Origin: Okapia johnstoni
Lineage: Eukaryota > Chordata > Mammalia > Artiodactyla > Giraffidae
Reading direction: 5' to 3'
DNA: 64,000 nt
Assembly (NCBI GenBank): GCA_024291935.2
Contig: CM044315.1
Coordinates: 78,722,385 to 78,786,384 of the forward strand
Shown here: positions 43,560 through 53,298 of the stretch, in pieces
Position numbering within the stretch: position 1 is the first letter of the stretch
Layout of the letters: every line of letters begins with the position of its first letter
The notes under the pieces: model-generated
What the model saw: only the letters and a program-made list of their open reading frames with translations
What the model was told of the DNA's origin: nothing
Database searches by the model: none
Translations under genes and position numbers: made by a program

Positions 43560-44275
43560 TTTTTTTTTGAGATAATATTTGATTTACAATATTAGTTCCA
43601 GGTGTACCACATAGAGATTCACAATTTTTACAAATTATAGTTATTATAAAAATTGGCTATATTCCCTGTGTTATAGGGAATGTGCTTGTAGTTTATTTTA
43701 TGCATAGTAGATTGTACCTAATCCCCTGCCCCTATTTTGCCCCTTTTCTTTGCTCCATTGGTAATCTCTACCTTGTTCTCTATATCTGTGTCTGTTTTGC
43801 TTTTTTTGTGTGTTATATTCACTAGTTTTGTTTTTTATTTAGATGCCACAAGTAAGTGATAAAATATAGTATTTGTCTTTTTCTCTCTGGCTTATTTCAC
43901 TAAGTATGATACTAAGCGAGTATTTTTGTGCATGGTATGAGGGAGTATTCTAATTTTATTGATTTACATGTAGTTGTCCAGCTTTCCCAACACCAGTTGC
44001 TGAAGAGACTGTCTTTAATCTATTGCATATTCTTTCCTTTCTTTTCTTTTATTTAAATTGGGTTGTTTTTGTTTAGTTGTAGTTCTCTATGTAGTGTCCT
44101 TTGATGCACAAAAGTTCTTAATTTCGTTGAGATTCAGTTTATAGCTTTCCTTTCATTGTTTGTGCTTATGATGTCATATCCATGAAATTGTTGCCAAATG
44201 CAATGTCATGAAGATTTCCCCTAATGTTTTCTTCTAATAGTTCTGTAATTTCAGCACTTAACTTTTGGTGCTGTT
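43560..44275 (-). mobile_element. L1 fragments, reverse
   Basis: A T-run and GATTTACAATATTAGTTCCA begin an L1 3' UTR piece. From about 43925 the sequence is ORF2 (CCAGCTTTCCCAACACCAGT), followed at 44080-44275 by more reversed ORF2. These may be two or three joined pieces. Confidence 0.75.
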
Positions 44276-44284
44276 GTAAGTGGA

Positions 44285-44334
44285 ATTGTCTTCTTTTCTT
44301 TCTTCCTTTCTTTCTGTGTTCCTTCCTTCCTAGG
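44285..44334. repeat. CT-rich simple repeat
   Basis: Imperfect CTTT/CTTC units form a pyrimidine tract. Confidence 0.85.
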
Positions 44335-44336
44335 TC

Positions 44337-44726
44337 TTAAAAAAAGGAATATTTTATTAAAACGAAAGTTATTACAGTGAAAGGGGATTTAAAAAGAAAA
44401 CTAAGAGTGATGTTTCACTTGGGAAGATTTTTATACTCAAGCAATGAGGACCCTTTCTTTAACTTCAGGAGTGTAAGTGTTGAAAGGATGCAGTGGCTGA
44501 GATCAAACTGAGAATGTCAGTGTCAGGCAAAAGTCAGTTAGTGTCTTCCAGAGTGACAGCAAGGGATACTGTAGGGAAAAACAGGCAGAGCAGCAACCTT
44601 TTTGCCTCCTCTAGAAGAGAACTTTATGTGCTACAAGGAGAATGGTCCAGCTACCTTGGGTTCAAAGTCCTAAGGTTCTCGGACTTTGTTCCTAGCAGTT
44701 TTGTTGTAGGAAAATTATGTTCTTAA
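44337..44726 (-). mobile_element. Unassigned insert in L1, LTR-like
   Basis: About 390 bp separates two pieces of the same reversed L1 (44275 and 44727). On the minus strand it has an AATAAA close to one end (complement of TTTATT at 44352-44357). I do not recognise a family. A solitary LTR or a processed sequence are both possible. Confidence 0.35.
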
Positions 44727-45095
44727 TTTCATTTTCAGATTGCTTGTTGCTAGTGTAGAAAACAGGCTTCCCTGGTAGCTCAGATGATAAAGAATCGGCC
44801 TGCAGTGCGGGAGACCTGGTTTCGATCTCTGGGTTTGGAAGATCCCCTGGAGGAGGGCATGGCAACCCACTCCAGTGTTCTTGCCTAGAGAATCTCCTTG
44901 GACCAAGGAGTCTGGCGGGCTACAGTCCATGGGGTTGCAAAGGATCTGACACACGACTGAGCGACTATAGACAGCACACAGCACAGTATAGAAAACAGTT
45001 GATTTTTATATATTTATCTTGTATCCTATGACCTTGCTGAACTCTTCTATTAATTCTAATAGTTTTTATAGTTTTTTTTTTTTTTTTTAGAATTT
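44727..45095 (-). mobile_element. L1 continuation around a Bov-tA
   Basis: CATTTTCAGATTGCTTGTTG before the SINE and AACAGTTGATTTTTATATAT plus CTTGTATCCTATGACCTTGC after it are contiguous reversed L1 ORF2. Confidence 0.85.
44765..44984 (+). mobile_element. Bov-tA SINE
   Basis: Full forward copy from GGCTTCCCTGGTAGCTCAGA to ACTGAGCGACTATAGACAGC. TGTAGAAAACA before and TATAGAAAACA after it are the TSD. Confidence 0.94.
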
Positions 45096-45564
45096 TCTAT
45101 ACATAAGATCATGTTGCCTGATCAATATAAATCTTGATTGTATAGGTGATCTATTGAGAATCAATCCCCAAACATTCCTTTAGAAGATTAATTGAATTTC
45201 TTTGATATCATATTTTCTTGTAACTAATACAATACCTAAAATGTGTCTTCTCACATTGCAAGAGGTGTGGTTCCTTGTTTTTAATCCCACCATACTGAAT
45301 GCTTTGTCATTTTGGGACTAGATTATATTCTAAAGACATTATTGATAATGATGTCAATCTTGAGAGAGTAGTACTCATAGTGCACTGATTTGATCATCCC
45401 CCGCAAAGCCTTGTTTGTCTTTCTGCTGTTGGGGAGAAGATTTTCTCCTTTCCTGTACCTGGACCCATGCAGTCTGAGTTAAAAGCCCATATTCTGGGTC
45501 TTCACAGAAGCCTATGTTACCTTTAACATAGTCTTTGAAATCGTCTGATGAAATGTCTTGTCAT
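45096..45564. other. No recognised feature
   Basis: Intronic sequence. Confidence 0.4.
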
Positions 45565-45670
45565 CCTACTTACCTTCAAGCTCCATAAGAACAGGGACTG
45601 TGTCTTATTTACCTTTGTTTCTCTAAGATATAGCATTATGCCTGGAACAGAGTAGGCATTTATTCATCCA
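45565..45670 (+). mobile_element. L2 3' end fragment
   Basis: CTTCAAGCTCCATAAGAACA, GGGACTGTGTCTTATTTACC and GGAACAGAGTAGGCATTTAT match the L2 3' end. Confidence 0.7.
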
Positions 45671-45831
45671 TCTATCCAACTGTTCACACCAGACACTGTG
45701 TTAGGTGCTGAGATATAGTGATAATTAAAACTTGTTAATCCTGACCTTGTGGAAATTATCTAGTGGTAATCACTTATATTAACATTAATTAAGTACAAGG
45801 GTAATTGCCACACAAAGGGAAGGATAATGTA

Positions 45832-46210
45832 TTAGTTGTTTATTGCTGCATAACAATTTTACCACCAATGCAGTGGTTTAAAAAGAACACATATTTTTAT
45901 CTGTTTCTGTAGTTCAAGAGTCTAGGTATGACTTAGCTGGGTCCCCTGCCTCAGAGGCTCACAAAACTACAATCAAGGTGTCAGTTAGGGCAGCTGTCTT
46001 ATATGAGGCTCAACTGGGTAAGGATCTGTTGCTAAGCTTATGTGGTTGTTGGCATCATTCAGTTCCTGGCAGGCTGCTGAATTGAGGGCTGTATGTCCTT
46101 GCTGTGTTTCCTTCTCCATGTGGCAGCTTGATTCTTCAAAGCCAGCAAACATGGGAGTCTCCTAGCAAGTTATGGGTAACAGTCTTATGTAACATCATTA
46201 TATTTAGGTT
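45832..46210 (+). mobile_element. Old MaLR/ERVL-type LTR
   Basis: TGTATTAGTTGTTTATTGCT, GACTTAGCTGGGTCCCCTGC, ATCAAGGTGTCAGTTAGGGC and GTGGTTGTTGGCATCATTCA follow a widespread mammalian LTR consensus. The 3' part is missing, and no retroviral coding sequence is present. Confidence 0.6.
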
Positions 46211-46221
46211 GCACTTAACTC

Positions 46222-46425
46222 TTCTTTTTAAAATTATTTATTTTAATTTATTTATTTGACTGCGCCCAATGTTAGTTGCAGCATGCAGGATCTTTGATCT
46301 TCCTTCTTGCATGCGAACTCTTAGTTGCGGCATGTGGGATCTAGTTCCCTGATCAGGGGTTGAACTTGGGCCCTCTGCCTTGGGAGCATGGAGTCTTAGC
46401 CACTGACACACCAGAAAAAGTCCCT
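46222..46425 (-). mobile_element. CHR-type SINE, reverse
   Basis: ATTTATTTGACTGCGCCCAA, CGGCATGTGGGATCTAGTTC, TGATCAGGGGTTGAACTTGG. Similar AACTCTTCTTT and AATTCTTCTTT flanks form the TSD. Confidence 0.9.
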
Positions 46426-46469
46426 AATTCTTCTTTAATTTTTTTAAAAATAATTTTACTTATTAATTT

Positions 46470-46865
46470 TTGGCTGTGCTGAGTCCAAGGAGCTAACACT
46501 TTATTACAGAGATTTACAAAAGAGAATAGAGAGGAAAGAAGTTCCTTCCCATCTCCCACCACCTTTTTAAAAGGAGTTTAGCATTGAGAACCCCGGGAGA
46601 AAGGATGATAGCAGTCCAAGGCTTCTTAGGGCTCTGCACCTTGGAAATGGTCCTTGTTACATATCCTTGCTGTCTGTCAAAACTGCTTCTTGCTAAATTT
46701 CCTGCTGTTTTTCTTGTTGCATTTATCTGGTTTTGCAACCTCTTTGAGGTACAGTGAGGTTTCAGAGAGGGAGCTCTCATGGGGAGGTTCAGGGTTTTGG
46801 GGTGAAGTGATATGTTTTAAAGGAGATTGTTTGTATCACATGTATTCTTAAGGTTCACTCACAGT
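46470..46865 (-). mobile_element. Unassigned LTR-like sequence
   Basis: On the minus strand an AATAAAG (complement of 46498-46504) lies about 20 bp from the end GTTAGCTCC, as in the R region of an LTR. The rest is GC-balanced and unlike its neighbours. A CHR tail fragment (46435-46482) abuts it. I cannot name the family. Confidence 0.4.
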
Positions 46866-47218
46866 AGTGTATGATTGTAGCTTTTGGCCATATTCCATCC
46901 ATTTACTATTTCCTCCAGAGCTGATGTGGAAAGTTGGGCTACTGATTAGTAAAGAATTTTGCAGATGTCTCTGGGGGATGAACTCAGCACTAGGTAACAT
47001 CAGGGGATAATTTATCAGGTTGAGAGTTTTACTGTGTGTGTACTGCTATGCTGAAGTAGCTCCGAAGATCCTTCACCTTAATTGATAATCCAGCTAGAAA
47101 AACAAAAACTGGAAGCACACAAGTTGCATGTACAACTGGTATTCACTCAGTGCATGGGTGTGTTTCTGTTGATGTTGATATATGCGGAGGCATGTGAGAG
47201 ATATGAAACACTGATCTT
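46866..47218. other. No recognised feature
   Basis: Intronic sequence. Confidence 0.4.
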
Positions 47219-47345
47219 AGGATTTCCCTGGGGGTCCAATGGTTAGAAACTGTGTTCTGTTTCAAACTGAGCCAAAGGCCCAGGGTTCGATTCCTGGTTG
47301 GGGAACTTAGGATCCTGCAGGCCTTGTGGTGTAGCAAAAAAAAAA
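47219..47345 (+). mobile_element. CHR-type SINE
   Basis: Head GGATTTCCCTGGGGGTCCAA, box GGGTTCGATTCCTGGTTGG and an A-rich tail. Confidence 0.9.
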
Positions 47346-47465
47346 GCTTATCTTAAAGCATATTATTTTTGCAATGAAGAAGGTGAGAGGGTTGGTTGCT
47401 TCCCCTTTGAGATCTCATAGCACTTTGCTGATACTTTGAGCATGTAATAAACATTGCAGTTATTT

Positions 47466-47990
47466 GCTAACTTAATAATTCATTCATTTACTCAGCAAAT
47501 ATATAGTTAGTGCTCATTAGGTATAGGACACTGAGCTAGTGTTAGGGATAGAGAAATGAATAAAATATCACCCTAAATGAGCTCTTTGCTTAGGGTGAAA
47601 AAAAGGGAATATATTTAAAATATAGTACTTGCTAAAACAGAACCTTTAGCAAGAGCCTTAAATTACTTAATATGTAGTTAGTAAGTGTCTGAAAGTATGC
47701 AAAGGGTGCCAAGGAATTTAATATGGACCACCAGTACAAACTTTGTTTAAAGGAGTCAGAGAAAGCTTCTCAGAGGAGGTCACCAGTGAGTTTTCTAGAA
47801 GAAGAAAGAACTTGTCAGGTAGACAAGGGTATTTCAAGCAAGAAGGAAAGCATTTGTGGAGGCACAGGGGAATAAGAGCATGGAATATTCTGAGTGGTGA
47901 GTGAAAAATTGGGTTTGGTTCAAGTCTGCTGAGTGCATGGAAAGAAGTGGCAAGCCTATGATGAGTCTAGAAAGGTAAGCAGTGACCTGA
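47466..47990 (+). mobile_element. L2 LINE fragment
   Basis: TTCATTCATTTACTCAGCAA and GGACACTGAGCTAGTGTTAG begin the piece, and AGGAAAGCATTTGTGGAGGC lies near its end. It is diverged L2-type sequence. Confidence 0.6.
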
Positions 47991-48019
47991 AAATGAAAGA
48001 TTTCTGGAGATATGTTTTC

Positions 48020-48358
48020 TTTTTTGAGTAATTTTATTATTTATTTATTTTGGCTGTGTTGGGTCTTTGTTTCTGCATGGGCTTTTCTCTAATTTGGGCC
48101 AGTGCGGGGGTGGGGTGGTGGTGGTGTCTATTCTTTGTGGTGAGGTGCAGGCTTCTCATTGTGGCTTCTCTTGTTGCCAAGTATGGGCTCTAGGCGCTTG
48201 GGCTTCAGTAGTTGCAGCTACTAGAACACAGGCTCAGTAGCTGTGGTGCATGGACTTGGTTGCTCCTTGGCATGTGGGATCTTCCCAGACTAGGGGTTGA
48301 ACCCATGTTTCCTGCATTGTCAGGTGAATTCTTTACTACTGAGCCACCAAGGAAGCCC
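48020..48358 (-). mobile_element. Long CHR-type SINE, reverse
   Basis: TTATTTATTTTGGCTGTGTT at the tail, AGTAGTTGCAGC-type body units, and ACTGAGCCACCAAGGAAGCC at the head. Confidence 0.9.
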
Positions 48359-48509
48359 CTGGAAATATGTTTATTAGTTTTTTTCTTCTCCCAAATCAGC
48401 TTTTGGTTTGTTGGCCCTCTTTATTATTTTTTCATTTTCTATTTCATTAACTTTTGCTTTTATCTTTATTATTATACTTTCTTTTCTCCTTAGAATCTTT
48501 ATTTTTATG

Positions 48510-48795
48510 ATTATTTTTTTTTAATATTTGGCTGCTCTGGGTCTTCATTGCTGCTCACAGGCCTTTATCTAGTTACAGCAAGCAGGAGCTACTGTCTAGT
48601 TTCGGTGTGTGGGCTTCTCACTGCAGTGGCTTCTCTTGTTGCAGAGCACAGGCTCTAGAACAAGGGCTTAGTAGTTGCCAAGCATGGGCTTTAGTTGCCC
48701 TGCAGCATGAGGAATCTTCCCAGACCAGGGATTGAACCCATACCCACTGCAGTGGCAGGTGGATGCCTAAGCACTGGACCACCAGGGAAGTCCTC
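48510..48795 (-). mobile_element. Long CHR-type SINE, reverse
   Basis: ATATTTGGCTGCTCTGGGTC at the tail and GCACTGGACCACCAGGGAAG at the head. Confidence 0.9.
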
Positions 48796-49479
48796 CCTAG
48801 AATCTTTAGGTTGAACTCTAGATTATTTATTTTTAATATTTTACAGATCAGTTAGGATTGTCTTTGGCAGTATGTTACAGAAATCAGAACACAGTGGCTT
48901 ATTCAAATAAGATATTAATTTTTCTCAGGAAATCTTGAGAAATTCCTATGCTTTACAAGTGCTTGAGGAAGTCATCAACAATCCAGGCCTCCACTAGCTC
49001 TCTTCAATGTGTGGCTTTTGTCCTCTTGCTCTTGATGCAAGCACCACATCTATGCTTCAGCAGATAAAAAGAACAACTTCATCCGGAAAACATTAGCATT
49101 CCCAGAATCCTCCACCAACCAATTCCCACTTCCATGTTCTTACTAGGACTAGGACATCTGTCCACCCTAGCTGCAGGGAAGGGAAGATTGAATATTTTAA
49201 TTAAGCACAGTGGCACCTAATTGGAGTTATGTCAGTCAAGAAAAGGGGACGATAGATGTTGGGTAAACAATTAGTATTGCCCACTATGCTTATTTTTAAT
49301 TATCTCTTTATTGTTGATTTTAAATTTTATTCCATAGTGGTCTGAGAATGTGATTCAATCATTATGATGTAGTACCCATGCATTTGGTAAATTGTTTTCT
49401 CGTGCATGCAATGCTTTTTTCCTTAGACCACTTGTTTTCAACACTTTCAGGCCCACTGTTCTTTGCATTATTGGAATTC
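48796..49479. other. No clear feature
   Basis: Single-copy-looking intron. The part at 49310-49385 (CCATAGTGGTCTGAGAATGT) is probably an L1 scrap. Confidence 0.4.
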
Positions 49480-49690
49480 AGATGCTGGCTCCGCCATTTG
49501 CTGGAGCTCTGAAAAAGTCTTATTTAATCTCTCTTTGCCTCAGTTTCCATAGCTGTAATATGGGAAATGTTAGTAATATCTCATAGAATTATTTTGAGGA
49601 TTAGCTGAGTTAAAATATATAAAGCAGTTATACTACAGAACCTAGTATGTAGCAAGTGGTAAAAATTTAGCTGTTACAACAATTTTTTAC
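49480..49690 (+). mobile_element. MIR SINE
   Basis: AGATGCTGGCTCCGCCATTT, CTCTTTGCCTCAGTTTCCAT and GAGGATTAGCTGAGTTAAAA are clear MIR landmarks. Confidence 0.88.
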
Positions 49691-50139
49691 AACCTAACTC
49701 TTAACTACCCTGAAATGAAATTGATAGGGAACTGTGGTTCTGTTGTTTATAATTATATAAGATCAATGGTAAACATCGTTGATAAAATTGTATGATAAAA
49801 GAAGAGTAAAATTAAATTAGTAAAAATATAGATTTCAGTATGCACATTTTGGGGCCTGAAGAACAGAGATGCCATAGAATATTAGAATAAAAGTGTAATA
49901 ATAGACTAGACTTATTTGTATGTGATAAGGGAAAGAGGAACTTCAATTGAAATAGGAATAGCTTGCCAAGACAAATTACAGATTGATTAAGGAGGTATAA
50001 TATATCTTTGCCAAGTTTATCCGAGTGTTTCTAAGATGTTCATTTAATCTCAAATGTTTCATTAGAGAAAAAAGTTGGCAGAATAGGCACAATGATAAGT
50101 TTGTAGGCAAAGCAAAAATACACTTTATACATATATACT
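49691..50139. other. No recognised feature
   Basis: AT-rich intron. Confidence 0.4.
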
Positions 50140-50436
50140 TTTTAAATTGTATTTATTTATGGCTGTGCTGGGTCATGGATGCTGTGCGCAGGCTTTCTCT
50201 AGTTCTGATAAGAGGGGGCTACTCTAGTTGTGGTGCATGGACTTCTCATTGTGGTGGCTTCTCTTGTTGAAGAGCATGAGCTCTAGGGCATGCAGGCTTC
50301 AGTACTTGCAGCATGCAGGCTTAGTAGTTGTGGCACACATGCCCTGCATGTCGAATCTTCCTGGACCAGGGATCAGATCCGTGACCTCTGCACTGGCAGT
50401 AGGATTCTTAACCACTGGACCACCAGGAAAGTCCTA
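50140..50436 (-). mobile_element. Long CHR-type SINE, reverse
   Basis: TTTATTTATGGCTGTGCTGG at the tail, AACCACTGGACCACCAGGAA at the head. Confidence 0.9.
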
Positions 50437-50601
50437 TGTATGTTTGGTATTTTAAAAAAGGCTAAATAACATGAAACCCTGCTCAATGTTACGTGGCAGC
50501 CTGGATGGGAGGGGGGTTTGGGGAAGAATGAATACATATTTGTGTATGACTGAGTCTCTGTGCTCGCTACTCACTGAAAACTGTTACGACATTGTTAATT
50601 G

Positions 50602-50732
50602 GCTATGCTGTTGCTGTTTAGTCACTAAGTGGTCTCTGACTCTCTGTGACCCCATGGACTGTAACTCATCAGGTTCCTCTGCCCATGGGGTTTCCCATGA
50701 AACTGGAGTAGGTTGCCATTTTCTTCTCCAGT
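50602..50732 (-). mobile_element. Bov-tA SINE fragment, reverse
   Basis: TTGCTGTTTAGTCACTAAGT, CTCTGTGACCCCATGGACTG and GGTTGCCATTTTCTTCTCC. The tRNA-like head is absent. A separate poly(T) run lies at 50768-50786. Confidence 0.88.
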
Positions 50733-50786
50733 TTATTGGCTACACCCCAATACAAAATAAAAAGTGTTTTTTTTTTTTTTTTTTTT

Positions 50787-51736
50787 AAGGCTAAATAAAT
50801 CACCATAAGTATAAAAACTGCAAATGGATCTGATACAGATGTGTTGGGATTCAGGAGCAGCACTGTCATTGGTGGTCTGATTTTCTGAAATGATGACCAA
50901 TTCTTAATGATATTCTCAACAAAACAAAAAGCAATTTTCCTTAATTTACAGGTAGTTGCATTCCTAGGAAGTTCAGTATATACTAATACCATGCAAGGTG
51001 ACTTTGTTTTTAATGTAAAATGGAGTTAGAATCCAAGCTTAGATAATAATAAATATGTTCTTTATTTACATGAATATCTGGTAAGACATTTGCATTTTCT
51101 ACAGCACATGGAACAATGCTTCTTTGTGCATTATAGTCCTATAGCTGCAGGATGTCTTAGCATCTCAGGCCTGCAGCACTCCCTGCCCCCAGTCATTGTT
51201 AGAACCAAAACATTTCACCTGAAAACTTGACAAACACTTCTGAAGTGAGGTGTTTTAGCCTCCTTTGAAGATTACTGTTTAGACTTTATTTGCCTAATAT
51301 TAGTGTTGCTATAACAGCTTACTGTATACTTACTATACACTCACTGTGACTTATTGGCTGGAGGTCCTAAGCCACTCATCTAATAGTTAACTTTATGATT
51401 AATTACTTTGTTACAGTTCTTACATTGTTGTCCTTTTTATTACTTAATTCTCCCTTTAGTATTTCTGTTAGCTGGTCAGAGGCTTATGCTTTTCTTTCCC
51501 TCTTAGAAAATAAGTGTCCTGACTCAAGTTAGCCATTTAAATTCAACAAACATTTTTTCAGCAGTCAGCTACTAGATGCTAGGCACTGTGCCAGAGAAGA
51601 ATTTCTCAATTTGGTTTCATACCACGTTGCTAAGGCTGTAGCTATTGCATGTAGTTTGTTATTTTAAATGATTGTGAAGTACCAGCATATGCAAATAGTT
51701 TAATCTTAAAAATATAAATTAGAGCTGAATTAAAGG
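50787..51736. other. No recognised feature
   Basis: About 0.95 kb of apparently single-copy intron. A short L2-like scrap (CTAGATGCTAGGCACTGTGC) lies near 51570. Confidence 0.45.
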
Positions 51737-51872
51737 CACCCCTGGAGAAGGAAATGGCAACCCACTCCAGTATTCTTGCCTGAAGAATCCCATAGACAGA
51801 CGAGTCTGGTGGGCTACAGTCCATGGGGCCACAAAGAGTCAGACACAACTGAGTGACTAAACAACAGCAACT
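51737..51872 (+). mobile_element. Bov-tA SINE, 3' part
   Basis: CTGGAGAAGGAAATGGCAAC through GACACAACTGAGTGACTAAA with an ACAACAGCAAC tail. Confidence 0.92.
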
Positions 51873-52372
51873 ATATTTACTGTCATTCTCACTTGCATGT
51901 TAATATGCTTACTTGAATGGGGTAAAAATGGGTAGAGTAATAACTAGTGGCCATAAGATTGTGTATAACCTGTAATCTGCCTTTTCTGTTATATTCCAGA
52001 GTCTATAGTTTGCAATCTACTAGTGTCTGTTGATAATTGCCATGCTTTTCTTTTCCTGGTTAGCTTTTAATGATTTTTGACGAAAATCTAGATTTGTCCG
52101 TATGTAAAGAAGTCTTGCTTGTCAGAAGGTGTGTATTGCGGGTAGATGGTGGGAGGAGCTGAATAGCTATTCTCGGAATAAAGAAATGAATAATGAATAA
52201 GGCAGTTTTTGCCCTTAAGCATATAGGAAGTTGTTGCATATGCAATTGTAGATTCTGTGTCTTTGGGAGGAGGTAAGTTCAGGATCTTCCTAGTTGCCAC
52301 TTTGAACCAGAACTGCCCTTAGATATATTGGAGATAAGTGGACAGACTAACAGCATACAATATGCAAGTGCT
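51873..52372. other. No recognised feature
   Basis: Intronic sequence. Confidence 0.4.
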
Positions 52373-52556
52373 GAGACTTCCCTGGTGGTCCAGTGACTAA
52401 GACTCTGCTCTCCCAATGCAGGGGGTCCAGGTTTGATCCCTGGTAAGGAAATTAGATCCAGTATGCCACAACTAAAGATCCTGTGTTCTGCAACCAAAAT
52501 GGATCTCCTGAGTGCCTCAACTAAGACTAGTGCAGCCAAATAAGCATTTTGAAAAA
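52373..52556 (+). mobile_element. CHR-type SINE
   Basis: Head GACTTCCCTGGTGGTCCAGT and tail CAGCCAAATAAGCATTTTG. ATATGCAA on both sides is a likely TSD. Confidence 0.92.
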
Positions 52557-52847
52557 ATATGCAAATACTATAACAGAGATAAATAAGAACAGAGTACTAA
52601 GAAAACAGAGTGCCATCTAACTTTTCTTGAAATAAAGTGAGATTTTTCCCGGGGAAAATGATGTTGCTTATAACTTGAATAATTGAAAGGAATTTGGAAG
52701 GGAGATTAGGAAAGAGCTTAGGTGGTTGAGGATTACATCAGGGCAAGGAGAATAGAATGTGTCAAGGGAAGGAAAAGTGGAGAGGGTGATGCATTTAGAA
52801 ATAATTACAAGTATTAGTATATAATAACCAAAGGTAAGGGGAGAAGA
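52557..52847. other. No recognised feature
   Basis: Intronic sequence. Confidence 0.4.
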
Positions 52848-53055
52848 GGGCTTCCTAGGTAGCACAGTGGTAAAGTATCCGACCATGCAGGAGACTTGGG
52901 TTTGATCCCTGGGTCAGGAGGATCCCCTAGAGGAGGAAATGGCAACCCATTCCAGTATTCTTGCTGGTAAAATTCCATGGACAGAAGAACTCGGTGGGCA
53001 GCCCATGGGGTCACAAAGAATCAGACATGACTGAGTACACACTGAGCACTGAACG
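52848..53055 (+). mobile_element. Bov-tA SINE
   Basis: GGGCTTCCTAGGTAGCACAG to ATGACTGAGTACACACTGAG. GGGAGAAG on both sides is a likely TSD. Confidence 0.93.
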
Positions 53056-53298
53056 GGAGAAGATGGTGGGAATATACAGGGAGAAGTCAATGGATTTAGT
53101 TTTGCTAAAAGGAGTTTGGACTTTATTCCCCAGGTAGTGATGAGCCACTGAAGAATTTTAAGCTGGAGAGCAACAAGATAACTTTGCAATTGGGGAACAA
53201 GGATTGCTGGGAGATCTGACAAACTGATGTCTCATGTTGATAGGTAACAGGCTTCTCAGCATCTAGCACAGTGATTTATACATGGAAGATGATAGTAT

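Noticed and set aside
44493..44726. 77-residue plus-strand frame in the unassigned insert
   Set aside because: It has no recognisable domain and lies opposite to the LTR-like signals. Its length is compatible with chance.
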